A stretch of 64,000 nt of DNA from Diphasiastrum complanatum (lineage: Eukaryota; Streptophyta; Lycopodiopsida; Lycopodiales; Lycopodiaceae): NCBI GenBank assembly GCA_029204225.1, contig CM055095.1:33171732-33235731 (forward strand), given 5' to 3'. This document shows positions 22,393 to 34,489 of this stretch, piece after piece. The notes under the pieces were generated by a model. It was not told the origin of the DNA and did no database searches. It worked only from the letters and a program-made list of their open reading frames with translations. The translations under genes and the position numbers were made by a program. The stretch's first letter is position 1; every line of letters begins with the position of its first letter.

Positions 22393-23375
22393 TCTTTGTG
22401 GCATCACAAGGTATGAATCAATGCTAATTCCTTGGTCACCGTTGGCATAGTGTCTGGTGATCGCCAGCCCATTTCCCATCGCCTAGCCAAAAACCTCATC
22501 AAGCCATTTGTAACCAAGACTACTCCTGAGATCCCAATTCAGACTAACAACATGTACTTGATAGAGGATATCAATGATCATGTAATCCACGCAACTGCCT
22601 ACTTTCTAGTTGTTTCAACTTTTCGCAAGGTCCGCATTCAGTCCAAGCTGCTCAACAAGATTGTGGAATCTTTCATAGAATTCTTGAGCCCCTCGGTGAT
22701 GCCATACGACTGGCATACCTTCCTGCTCCATGAGCTTTCCATCGCCATCAAACCTAACCCACCTTCTGACGCTTCCAGCTCTCATCAACATGTAGTCACT
22801 AACACAACGACTAGCAAATGCATGTGTGGTGCAGCCCCCTCCTCATCTACTCCCCCTACCACCAAACGATGCACTGCACCTCTGCAACTAACCACCCCCA
22901 ATTCCGCCGCCACAACTTCTTCTTCTACTCAACCATCCACTTCTACTACCACAACTGTTCCTCCTCTTATTGTTTCTACGACTTTTGCCTCTGTTCCCAC
23001 ATCTTCCACACCTTTCATCGTCATTTTGGTTTCGACTCCAGCATCCATTATCATCGCTTCTTCCATTCCCTTTGCTACTGCCATCAACCCTCTTGATTCC
23101 CAATTGTCCCCTGGCACCCTAGCATGGCTCAACCAAATCAACTTCACACCTCCTACCTCTCCTACATCTCAATCTATCCTCCAAACCACACTCTAGTTCC
23201 CTTCTGTTTCGCCCATCTCCTCTTTTGGACAATCTATTTTTACACATGTTTCCACCACCGCTGCTCCTCTCACACCCCCCACATCTCCAGTGAAGGCTGC
23301 CGAGGGCGACAAACTATTGTCCAATGGCGCATTTGTACAGACAAAATTCATATCATCACCTCTTTGTGTAGATCT
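22393..23375 (+). pseudogene. aORF copy iii, N-terminal and Ser/Thr-rich part
   Basis: The main frame from 22432 gives VGIVSGDRQPISHRLAKNLI, KPFVTKTTPEIPIQTNN, FLVVSTFRKVRIQSKLLNKI and MPYDWHTFLLHELSIAIKP, then a long Ser/Thr/Pro/Ala-rich linker. This parallels the full copy (GIMFGDRQPISH..., LVISTFRKDRIQATLL, VPYDWHSFL). The start is lost to the LTR-like block. It ends at GATCT, where A5 inserted; the frame resumes at 27611 after A5. Unknown function: a folded N-terminal domain of about 200 residues, then a low-complexity linker. Confidence 0.8.
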
Positions 23376-24159
23376 TGTTGAAATGGAAAAATAATCCATC
23401 TTGACTTATATATTGTACCATGCAAGTATGTTGTTCATAAATTTAAAATGCCAAGTTTGGCCTAGATAGAACTCGAGCTACATGGATATGTCATATCTAG
23501 ATTGATGAGTACAACTTGCATATAGATTGTAGACTTAGAAATAGCAAAATTATGCTAGTAGAAACTCGTGGCAATTCACATGCATTAATTGTAAGTGATC
23601 CATAGTGACATGCAAGGCATGCACAAAGTGTAATGGACACATGCATGATAATTTGTACATTTCTAGTTAGAACTAGGACACTTGGAAAAAGTAGGTAGAG
23701 ATTCATGCATGAGATGTGACAAATGTCACATAGACTCTAGTTTTCACTTTAGATGTCATTAAATGATGGATGGATGTGGTTCTACCTCGAGCTACCTCAA
23801 ACTCCATAAATATGTGTAGCTTTGTTCATAATTTTTGTTGAAAAACCAAAGCTTTGTAACTATCTCTTGCCATTCTGGATCCACACAAATTTTGCTTGTT
23901 ATCTCTCTATCTTTCTCTCTCTAACTCGTGTTGAGACTAATGCTAATACACAATATGTCTTGTACTTTTGCTCATTTATGATTCATTGTTTTCATTCTCT
24001 GATGCTTATTAGCATACTAGATTGTGGTTAAGCCATAACTTCTGTAATAGATCTTGCTAATCAATCTAGAGTCATGTTACTGTGCTAATCATAAAGCTCA
24101 ATTAGATCTGTCATACTTGTGGATCTTCCCCACACGTGTGAATTCTGGAAATTTTGTCA
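23376..24159 (+). repeat. A5 5' LTR
   Basis: 784 bp, TGTTGAAATGG to TTTTGTCA. TATA-like CCATAAATATG near 23804 and the palindrome CACACGTGTG at 24131-24140, 20 nt before the LTR end. Confidence 0.92.
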
Positions 24160-24172
24160 TGGTATCAGAGCC
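24160..24172 (+). other. Primer binding site of A5
   Basis: TGGTATCAGAGCC immediately after the LTR; initiator-Met tRNA type. Confidence 0.9.
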
Positions 24173-24320
24173 AAATTGAGCTTTGCATGCTAACATCTCT
24201 GATTGTACAAGAAATTGACAGCTAAATCAAGCAGTTTTGCACTTTCTCTCACCTTTCTCTGAAGTGTATTTGGATCAAATCGGATTGGAACTGAATTTTC
24301 AGACCTGAAAAGTGGTAGTA

Positions 24321-24338
24321 CGGAATTCTGGAATTCCG
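24321..24338. promoter_or_regulatory. Leader palindrome of copia-A (A5)
   Basis: CGGAATTCTGGAATTCCG, an 18-nt inverted repeat about 150 nt downstream of the PBS. Same element as 9292-9309 and 7967-7984. Confidence 0.5.
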
Positions 24339-24824
24339 CATGTGTGAAAATCAAAGATTTTCAATCCCTTCTATCTCCTTGCTTGTAGATCCAAAGATAG
24401 TGGTCTTATAGCTTGAGTAAAGCTTATGATGTGTACTTTCCATAAAAATCAAAAGCAAATCAATTTGATGTGTCTATCAAGAGTTATAAGCTCTTAAAGA
24501 GGATAGGGATAGGTCCAAAATCTGAGTGACAGCATTTTGATTTGATTCAACCTTGCTTTGTTCTGAATCCATTGTTTTGAGCATCTTACACAAGAAAATG
24601 AAGATCAAGACTAAGTTTGAAGTAATTGAAAACCCTTTGAGCCCTCTGAGTGTCAATAGTGTTTCCTTTTGAAGCATTTCACATGTGTCAAAAGTAGGAT
24701 TCAAACTTGCCAAAGTGTCTCAATCCAATTTGTGTGTCTGATCTAGATAATCTTGTCTTGTGGAATATTTGAGATCCATCTAAAATACAGTTGCAAGTGT
24801 TTCACATAGGAAGGTAGAACATCC

Positions 24825-26274
24825 TTGAAAATATCTATAGTGAAAGAGAGTAGCAACTTTAAGTCTGATTGGAACAAGCTCAAACATATTGTAGCCCTCT
24901 TTGTCAAAGACAAGCATAAAGGAAGGAGTAAGAACCAGTTCTCTCACGCATCCAACAAAGACAAAGCCAAAGATCGAGACAAAGATGGTGAAGGGGATGA
25001 TACATCTCATCCTTCTAACTCAAAGACCAAGAAGAAGAAAGCGAAGTGTTTCTTCTATGGCAAGAAGGGGCACTGTGCCTCTAATTGCTTTAAGGAAAAA
25101 AACCAACTCAAGCAAGCTAATCTCTCCAAAGAGATTGAAAAAGATTCTTTTGCAAGTGATGATGGTATCTAGTTTTTCTTCATCACCTTTCAAGAAAGAT
25201 GGAGCTTGGTACATAGATAGTGGAGCTTCTTCACATACGTGCTGTTCAAAGGAGTCTTTTGACTCAATTGTACCTTACAAAGGACTTAAGAGATCTATTT
25301 ACACTGCTAATGATCACGAGTGCTCTATAGAAGGAATTGACCAAATTCCATTGAAACTTGCTTCTTCAAAAGTTCTTGCACTTTCTAATGTTCTTTTTAT
25401 TCCAAAACTTACAAAGAACTTGATTAGTGTGGGAAAGTTGCTTGATAATGGTTGTGATGTAAAGTTCAACTCCAATACTTGCTTTATCTAGAAAAATGAT
25501 GAGATCCTAGTTGATGGATCTAGATGCGGTGGAATTTATAAGTTGAATTCTTATGAGAATGCAAACCTTTGTGAAGTTGCTTTGTTATCTAAGGAGGAGT
25601 TGTGGCATAGAAGGTTGGGACATCCTAACTTTAAATCTGTGTTTTCTATGGTCAAGAAAGTGAAGGCTATTAATAGGTCTTCCAAAATCTCTTTCCAAAG
25701 ATTTCAAGTTTTGTGAGGCTTGTGCTATTGCAAAATCACATAGAAAGCCATATCAGAAGTCTCTTATCAAGACTACTCGTCCTTTGGAGCTTATACACTC
25801 GGATGTTCATTTTTCTTCTTCTAAAAATATTGGTGGTGCAACATGTTTTGTCACCTTTATTGATGACTTTACTAGATATACTTGGTTGTATCTACTTTCT
25901 CCAAAAGCTATGGTATTTGATCACTTTCTAATCTTTAAATCTTATGTTGAGAAACAATTTGCTTTCAAAGTTAAAGCTTTAAGATGTGATGGAGGAGGTG
26001 AATACATCTCCAACAAGTTTCGTGAATACTGTGAAGGTGAAGGAATAAAGAGAGAGTTCTCTTGTGCTTATTCTCCATCACAAAATGGAGTTGCTGAGAG
26101 GAAAAATAGATCTTTATGTGAATGTGCTTAAGCAATTTAAGTTGAAGCTTCTTTGCCTATTGAATATTGGGGTGAAGCTATAAATTGTGCAAACTATTTG
26201 TGCAATAAATTACCTCACAATGCACTTGCTGGAAAATCACCTTTTGAAGTCTTGTTTAAGAAAAAACCTAAGGT
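24825..26274 (+). pseudogene. A5 gag tail, protease and integrase pseudogene
   Basis: A short ORF MKISIVKESSNFKSDWNKLK passes into the lysine-rich gag tail; the gag capsid domain is deleted. The zinc knuckle near 25040-25090 has its second Cys changed to Tyr (CFFYGKKGHCASNC). Protease WYIDSGASSHT is near 25205-25240, in a shifted frame. A TAG at 25489-25491 sits at the same codon as in A1. The pre-integrase ELWHRRLGHPN is near 25598-25640, and the integrase core has HSDVHF (25799), RCDGGGEY (25984) and NGVAERKN (26085). It stops at KKPKV near 26273, where LTR sequence follows. Confidence 0.88.
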
Positions 26275-26276
26275 AC

Positions 26277-26509
26277 CCCACATAGACTCTAGTTTTCACT
26301 TTAGATGTCATTAAATGATGGATGGATGTGGTTCTACCTCGAGCTACTCTAACTCGTGTGGAGGCTGATGCTAATACGCTGATGTCTTGTACTTTTCCTC
26401 ATTTATAGTTCATTGCTTTCATTCTCTGATGCTTAGCATGCTAGATTGTGGTTAAGCCATAACTTCGATACTAGATCTTGGTAATCAATCTAGAATCAAG
26501 TTACTGTGC
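26277..26509 (+). repeat. A5 3' LTR fragment
   Basis: Matches the A5 5' LTR from CACATAGACTCTAG (23728) onward with an internal deletion at CGAGCTAC, and ends GTTACTGTGC, where a gypsy LTR begins. The remaining LTR end (ACACGTGTGAATTCTAGAAA, then TTTTGTCA) is at about 27583-27610. Confidence 0.8.
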
Positions 26510-27345
<836 letters not shown>

Positions 27346-27346
27346 G

Positions 27347-27362
27347 TGGCGCTGTTGCCGAG
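27347..27362 (+). other. Primer binding site, tRNA-Asp type (gypsy)
   Basis: TGGCGCTGTTGCCGAG closely resembles TGGCGCCGTTGCCGGGG, the PBS typical of Athila/Tat-type plant gypsy elements. One base separates it from the LTR end. Confidence 0.75.
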
Positions 27363-27582
27363 GAGCACCACATACTCGCTTCACCGCATAGGTTTCTTAA
27401 TCTCTTCCTCTCTCTCTCTCTCCCTCTCTCTTTTCTTCTCTCTCAGCATTTATTTTCACCAAAAAATTGAATTTTAGGGGTAGAATAGTGTGAGTAGTGT
27501 TAGTTTTTGCCATTTTTTTGTGATTTTTTTTGTTTGTTTCAACTCTAGGGAGAGATTGTGGGGTGAGAATTCTAGAAATTCT
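27363..27582. other. Gypsy leader remnant, non-coding
   Basis: Pyrimidine-rich stretch (CTCTCTCTC...) then T-rich DNA. No gene seen. It joins the surviving end of the A5 3' LTR at about 27583. Confidence 0.5.
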
Positions 27583-27610
27583 ACACGTGTGAATTCTAGA
27601 AATTTTGTCA

Positions 27611-28142
27611 GATCCCACCACACCAGAGGGTATGGCGCCGCCATAGAACCTGATGGAAGATGACAACACTGGCATGCAGACCATTTGGACAACAACACAA
27701 GCAGCCCCAACAAGTGCCCCGCTATCGGCTGCTCCCACAGACCTCATGACGGCCTACCAATTCTTGGGAACCTTTATCCAAGACACGGTAGTGGCCAGGA
27801 CATCTTTGGACAGTTGTGTATTGCAATTGGCAACCAACAACACCTAGTTGCGAGCAAATATCATGAAGCTGTAGCAAGAATTGATGATAGCTCAGCAACA
27901 TGAGCTGGATGGGCAGAAGGAGATCCTGAAGCTACAACAAAAAGAAGACGGCCTCAATCAGTACATCCAGAGTCTCTTCAAGGTAGTCACAGATGCTTCG
28001 ACAAAAGTCTAGGAACTTCAATCAAAAGCCTCACAACAGCTCGCCCTCCTCCAGGCACAACTCCAGATTTATGAGACAAAAAATACACATCTGGGAGCAA
28101 AGGTACAAGCGTTGTAGAATGAGAAGACCACCTGGTTAGCTC
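27611..28142 (+). pseudogene. aORF copy iv (continuation of copy iii), coiled-coil part
   Basis: Reads PTTPEGMAPP, stop, NLMEDDNTGMQTI, SAAPTDLMTAYQFLGTFI, a heptad-like stretch QQHELDGQKEILKLQQKEDG and LQAQLQIYETKNTHLG, to TTWLAL. It aligns residue by residue with the full aORF (APTDLMTAYQTLGKYI, LQQKEEGLNKYIQSL). Several TAG stops. The end AGCTC and the following reverse copia LTR form the same junction as at 3575/3576. Confidence 0.82.
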
Positions 28143-28628
28143 TGACAAAATTTCCAAATTTCACACGTGTGGGGAATGTCCACAAGTATGATGGATCTAA
28201 TTAAGCTTTGTGATTAGCACAGTAACCTGATTCTAGATTGATTAGCAAGATCTAGTTCAGAAAAAATGGCTTAACCACAACCTAGCATGCTAAGCCACTG
28301 AATATGATAGCAATGAATCAATAATTAGCAAAAGTACAAGATATCAGTGTATAAGCATTAGCTTCAACACGAGTTAGAGAGAGAAAGATAGAGAGATAAC
28401 AAGCAAAATAGTTTAGATCCAAAATGGCATGAGATAGCTACAAAATTTTGGTCCTTCATCATTGATTGTGAGGAGAGCTACACATATTTATGGAGTTTGA
28501 CGTAGCTCGAGGTAGAACCACATCCATTTATTACAAAATGACATCCAAAGTGACATCTAGAGTCTATGTGACATTTGTCACTTGCCATGCATGAAATTCT
28601 ACCAAATTTTTACAAGTGTGCTAGTTCT
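28143..28628 (-). repeat. A4 LTR fragment
   Basis: Matches 3576-4063 of the A2 3' LTR with few differences and carries the CACACGTGTG palindrome near 28162. It is cut at GTGCTAGTTCT, where RNase H coding begins. Confidence 0.88.
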
Positions 28629-30429
28629 CACGAAGTGATGTGCAACTTCAATATGCTTGCTCCTTGCATGGAATATCGAGTTGTTAGCAAGGGCTTGGGC
28701 TGAAATATTGTCACACATGATCATAGGTAGATCCTCTTCCAAGATTATCTTTTGTTCCACTAGTAACCTCTTGATCCAAAGCATTTCCTTTGTTGTTGTA
28801 ATGAGTGCCTTGTACTCAGCTTCACATGATGAGAGTAATACAGTATCTTGCTTTTTGGAAAGCCAAGATATCAAGTTTCCTCCAAGATATATGACATAAG
28901 CACTTTTAGATTTTTGATCTGCTCTATCACTTGCAAAATCCGAGTCAAAATAACCAGTAATAAAAAGATCTTCACTTTTATACAATAAACCAAAATCAAA
29001 AGTTGAAGATATATATGTAAGCACTCTCTTGGCCATTTTCCAATGATAGATAGTAGGATTTTGCATAGCCTGGCTCAACTTATGAACACTAAATCTTATG
29101 TCAGGTCTAGTTATTGTGAGCCAAATTAAGAAGCCTATAAGACTTCTAAAAAGTGTGATGTCCACGAAGGATTTTTCATCACCTTTGTTAGAGTCCTTTA
29201 CATTTTGCTCCATAGGTGTTTCTATACTCTTACAATTCAGCATATTGAACTTCTTTAACATTGAAAGAGCATACTTGGATTGACATACAAAAGCTTTATC
29301 TTTAAGAAAGTCAATCTCTAATCCTAGAATATAGTGAGTTTCTCCAAGATCTTGCACTGTCTTGAACTCTTTTCCAAGTGCAATCTTGGTTTCCTCAACT
29401 AACTTGATACTACTTCCTGTCAGAATGATAATCAACATAAATAAGAAGAATGACAATATCTTTATCAAAAAACTTGACATATAAGGAAGGATCATAGTTA
29501 CTAAAATTAAATCCTAGTGACTCAAGAAAGGTGTTGACTCAAGAAAGGTGTTAAGTCAAGAATACCATGACCTTGGAGCTTGCTTCAATCCATATGAAGA
29601 GCAAGCAAACTTTTTCTTTGTCATAGATGAACCCAATAGGCTGATCCATATAAATCTCTTCTTCTAGATACCCATTTAGAAATGCATTAGAGACATCTAG
29701 TTGAAGAACTTGCCAATTGAAAAAACAAGCAAGAGAAATTATGATTCTAATTGATACCATCTTTGCAACTGGAGCAAAGGTCATAATCAAGTCCATAAAC
29801 TTGAGAAAAACCTGTAGCACAAAGCCTAGCCTTGTACTTGTTGATTGTGCCATCTTGATTATACTTTACTCGAAAAACCCACTTGCAACCAATGGTGTGC
29901 TTGTTGGATGGAAGATCCACAAGCTCCCATGTCTTATTGGCCATCAAAGCATCATATTCCTCCTTCATGGCAAGGTACCATTCCTTCGAGTTGAGTGCAT
30001 CATATACATCCTTCGGCTCCTCATGAGAAATAAAATAAGCACAATTAGTGGAGTTGATTTCCACTTGTTTGTCTCTATCTTCATAGGTAATCCTTCTAGG
30101 CTCATATCTTTCTCTTTGAGATCTCCTTGGTGAAAAGATTCGAGGTGACTCCTCCTCAATTGTCGGCCCCATCTCTCCATGATAGTCTTCAAGGGTGATG
30201 ATTGTGAGAATCTTTGAACTCGGCCTCCTCAAGAATGTATTTTTGATCTTCATGGAATATAACATCTCTACTCTCAATTATAGTTGAGGTAGAGGGAACA
30301 TAGATTCTGTAAGCCTTTCTTGTTGGATGCATATCCAACCATGATCCCTTTAATAGAATTAGGATCATATCTTTTCCTTGTTTCCAAGGGCACATGAACA
30401 AAGCAAGCACAACCAAAAACTGTAAGGTG
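28629..30429 (-). pseudogene. A4 INT C-terminus, RT, RNase H pseudogene
   Basis: On the reverse strand: [76 protein letters not shown] motif [21 protein letters not shown], missing in A2, is kept near 29690. A duplicated 20-bp GACTCAAGAAAGGTGTT lies near 29520-29550. LLIYVDD is disrupted at 29430 (frameshift). RNase H SSCEAEYKAL follows to HIEVAHH. Near 30205 a small deletion removes the DTP of HKDTPII. It is inactive. Confidence 0.85.
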
Positions 30430-30682
30430 ATGTTGGGAAATGTTGCATACGTCTTTTACAATAATAATTCTCACAAATTACAGGCAATTCATAGATTGAA
30501 TTTGGATTCCAAAATTCTTGTGTGGCTCTACATTTTTCACCGATATGTTCAGGATGCTCATGTAGGTCTTTCCCCAACCATTGCTACTTATTGCACCACA
30601 TCCTCATTAGTTCATGACATATAGTTCTACTTTTCGTCAACAATCGCAATTGTGAACTAATAGGTGCATAGTCAAGGGAAAG
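30430..30682 (-). pseudogene. DNA-transposon fragment captured between copia pieces
   Basis: Nearly identical, in inverse orientation, to 19760-20012 (SLDYAPISSQLRLLTKSR...HFPTSP). It is flanked on both sides by copia-A integrase sequence. The copia junction at 30429/30430 equals that at 20012/20013. Confidence 0.85.
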
Positions 30683-30825
30683 TTGAACTCGGCCTCCTCA
30701 AGAATGTATTTTTGATCCTCATGGAATATAACATCCCTACTCTCAATTGTAGTTGAGGTAGAGGGAACATAGATTCTATAAGCTTTCTTGTTGGATGCAT
30801 ATCCAACCATGATCCTTTCAATTTG
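30683..30825 (-). pseudogene. Copia-A integrase C-terminal scrap
   Basis: Repeats the GSWLDMHPTRK...FLRRPSS frame region (GIMVGYASNKKAYRIYVPST in the true frame) seen in A1-A4. It ends at GGATCATGG..., where palindromic GCCACGCGTGGC-type repeats begin. Confidence 0.8.
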
Positions 30826-31004
30826 TCACGCGTGGCATTTTTTTTTTCCAAAATGCTGAATTTTGCCATGCGTGGCAAAATTTAAATTTTTTTTTTGAAG
30901 TTTGCCACGCATGGCAAATTTTTCCAACAAGCAAAAACTTGCCATGCCGTGGCAAGTTTTCTGGAAATTTTTTTTTTTGGGCGTGGCAGTGCCACGCAGA
31001 AATA
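30826..31004. repeat. Cluster of GCCACGCGTGGC-type palindromes
   Basis: At least five short palindromic units in about 170 bp: GTCACGCGTGGC, TTGCCATGCGTGGCAAA, TTGCCACGCATGGCAAA, TTGCCATGCCGTGGCAAG and GCGTGGCAGTGCCACGC, separated by T/A runs. Such clustering of one short inverted motif is typical of subterminal regions of CACTA elements; a TNP-type gene on the reverse strand (31825-32965) lies next to it. Similar GTGGCAA/TTGCCA words sit at 18300-18370. Confidence 0.55.
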
Positions 31005-31103
31005 TTTTAACAAAAAAAAACCCGCGAAATGGAAAAGGTGGGGGCCTAGACTGAATTAGCAAATAGATTTTGTGAAGAGAAGCTTTTGAAAGAAAAGCTT
31101 TTG

Positions 31104-31824
<721 letters not shown>

Positions 31825-32965
31825 TTAGTCTTCGCTATCTTCTCCCTCATCGTTGTCCGAAGCCGAATCTTGTCCTTTGTCTTCGCCTTCGTCCCCTTCA
31901 TCTTCATTCCCTTCTTCTCCTTGGTTTCCTCCCGTACTTTCTTCCACAAAGGAAGCGGATGCCCGCTACATACACATTCACAAAACAAATTAATAATTAT
32001 TAGCCAAAGACTTGTCATAAAATCGACATGCAATACAAATTGTGTATAAAAAATAAGAGAAATACAAATTATGTAACAAAAATTTACCCTTGGATGTACG
32101 CCTTGTGCCGCAAGATGATCAACTAAGGCACTATAGCCTTGGCGATATCCAATATTGTACTCGGCATTTGTATACTTATGCCCATAATCTTCAACCTACA
32201 TCAACACAAATCGATGATTAGAAAAAAAACAAAAAATCAATGGTAAACAATAAACGTATGAAATGCAATTAGCTAAAAGAGAATTGCTTACAAATTGGGC
32301 ATGCATATTGGCCTTGCCTCCCCATCCAAGGTGAGATTGGCCTAAAAGATTAAGCCTTGATTTTGTTGCCTCTCTTTGTTGCTTAAAGCGCTCGGGATTA
32401 GGATGCTTGGATTCATAAACAACTTTTTCCCAATCTTTTTTAGATGCCCATCTCGGCCTCTTCTTGCCTTTACTACATAATCGTCTTAATGATTGGCGCT
32501 TATGATGAATATGCATACACATACTCATCTTCGCCCATTTGTCATTAAATCGATTTGGTTGTGGAAACTCACGGTACAATATATCAAATATCTTGTCTTT
32601 GTCCCCTTTGTCTTGTTGCTCCCAAGGGTTAAACAAATCGTGACCAAAGTATTTAAGAATAAGGTCGTGCAATCTATTGATGATGACCTTGCCCCTAATG
32701 TCCATGATGATGGAACCGTCCTCATCAAGGTCATAGAAAATATTCGTGGATTCTTTCGACGGAATCTTCGTCAAAATGAATCCATGATCTTGTTGATCGG
32801 ATTCTCCTTCGGAAAGACAAAGGGCTTTCATCCTTGCCTTTCCTCGGAAGATAGCATAGTATCAAAATCTCACACTTGATCGGAATCCGATCCCGAGGCT
32901 TGTCCTCTTCCACCGGAAAAATATCTTGGCCTCTTCCTTGATGCTCTGCTACCACTAGTAGACAT
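31825..32965 (-). CDS. Plant En/Spm-type transposase accessory protein (Transposase_24-like), three exons
   Basis: Proposed start is ATG at 32965 (MSTSGSRASRKRPRYFSGGR, a basic, serine-rich start). After an apparent frameshift and stop region near 32870-32830, the long frame gives GSIIMDIRGKVIINRLHDLI, DKIFDILYREFPQPNRF, HHKRQSLRRLCSKGKKRPRW, KHPNPERFKQQREATKSRLN and LGWGGKANMHAQF. A GTAAGC donor at about 32292 and a TTGATGTAG acceptor at about 32195 join to VEDYGHKYTNAEYNIGYRQG. A second donor is near 32088 and an acceptor near 31969, leading to an acidic tail (GEEGNEDEGDEGEDKGQDSA) ending TAA at 31825. The WK.S...R.K.N.....H..G pattern is typical of Ptta/En/Spm proteins. Moderately sure of family; coding integrity is doubtful near the N-terminus. 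Confidence 0.6.
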
Positions 32966-33032
32966 GACTATTGATAGAAAGATATGAAGTTGTGAAAAGA
33001 ACTTGGAAAGATATCAAATGTGAAAAACAAAA

Positions 33033-33176
<144 letters not shown>

Positions 33177-33283
33177 TGTGTGTGAGAGAGTAAAAAAGAA
33201 AAGCAAACTTTTAAATGTGTGAAAAATAAAAAGGAGGCATGAAAGAGTGTGTGAGAGAGAAAGAGAGATTGGAGAGTGAAAGA

Positions 33284-33473
<190 letters not shown>

Positions 33474-33494
33474 AAAGCTTGAGAGTGTGAGAGC

Positions 33495-34323
33495 TTGAGT
33501 GTGAGAGCCTCAATCAGTTACATCACTCAACAAAGGTATCTTCATAATGTTCTTAACAAATACAATCTGATGAATTTTAAATTAGCTCAGTCACCAATGG
33601 ATCCAGGCCTGCATTTGTCAAAGGACCAATGTCCCCAGACAAAGCAGGAAGAGGAGCAGATGAGAAAATACCCGTATCGATCAATACTCAGATCTCTTAT
33701 GCAGATATCTCTTTTGTTGTCAGCTCACTTAGCCAATACATGGCTAATTCTGGAATTAATCATTGGAAGGCTCTTATTCGAGTCATGAGATATATTTGAG
33801 CTACCATGGACCAGTGCATCTGCTATGGAGATGTCAGCAAGGACAATCTTCATCAGCTCAATGGATATTCTGATGCAAGCTAGGGAGGAGATGCAGACCA
33901 TCGTAAGTCCACATCTAGATTTACATTCTTCTTCAATGGCAGTCCTATTTTGTTAAACAGTCATAAGCAAACTCTATCGCACTTTCTTTTACTGAAGCAG
34001 AATATATTGCTGCTTCTCAATCTATTAAGGAAGCATTGTTGAGAAATTTGCTGTCAGACATCAATCTGTATCAGTACAGCCCTACAATTTTATTTTGTGA
34101 TAACCAAAGTGCTATTGCCTTATCGGCCAACCCTAGATTTTATTCTAGGAGTAAGCACATTGAGATAAGATATCACTACATTAGGGGCAAGGTTCTCAAC
34201 AGAGAGGTGAGCTTAACGTACTGCAGAATGACATGGTTGCAGACATTTTTACGAAAGCACTCAGTGTTAATGCACACAACAGATTTTGTGCATTGCTAAG
34301 TCTAAAGATCAAGGCATTCATGG
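33495..34323 (+). pseudogene. Copia-C RT C-terminus and RNase H pseudogene
   Basis: SYITQQRYLHNVLNKYNLMN, then SPMDPGLHL and YPYRSILRSLMQ (the RT connection), a frameshift, GYSDASxGGDADHRKSTS near 33860, and after more shifts LFCDNQSAIALSANPRFYSR and SKHIEIRYHYIRGK (34090-34200). Upstream domains are absent; the left edge coincides with the AG microsatellite. The residues are clearly different from copia-A, B and E, so this is a separate family. Confidence 0.85.
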
Positions 34324-34332
34324 ATCCAGATT

Positions 34333-34341
34333 AAGAAGGGG
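34333..34341 (+). other. Polypurine tract of copia-C
   Basis: AAGAAGGGG directly before the LTR start TGTTGGATT. Confidence 0.65.
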
Positions 34342-34460
34342 TGTTGGATTTACTCCTCCTACTCTTCTAAATCCCAATTTTAATATGTCTCCATTCATGT
34401 TGCATAAACATAGCCCATTGAATAATCATAATTAACCAGCATCACATGAGATAGCTCAAA
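34342..34460 (+). repeat. Copia-C 3' LTR fragment
   Basis: Starts TGTTGGATTTACTCC after the purine tract. It ends within about 120 bp, where an unrelated ORF leader begins; the exact end cannot be set. Confidence 0.5.
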
Positions 34461-34489
34461 CAGAACCTTGTTTCCCAGTTTTTTTCACC

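Larger units (their letters stand above)
28143..30429 (-). mobile_element. Copia-A copy 4 (A4), reverse, deleted
   Basis: An LTR piece 28143-28628 joins directly to RNase H, deleting the rest of the LTR, the purine tract and the C-terminus. Coding sequence then runs backwards through RT and integrase C-terminus to 30429, where it is fused to the DNA-transposon fragment at the same point as A3. Its LTR edge at 28143 sits at exactly the same aORF position as A2, which suggests shared descent of the aORF-plus-copia unit. Confidence 0.85.

Noticed and set aside
24477-24713. Reverse 78-residue frame in the copia-A leader (also forward 7612-7830)
   Set aside because: Lies in the untranslated leader of copia-A between PBS and gag, in conflicting orientation to the element; no protein similarity.
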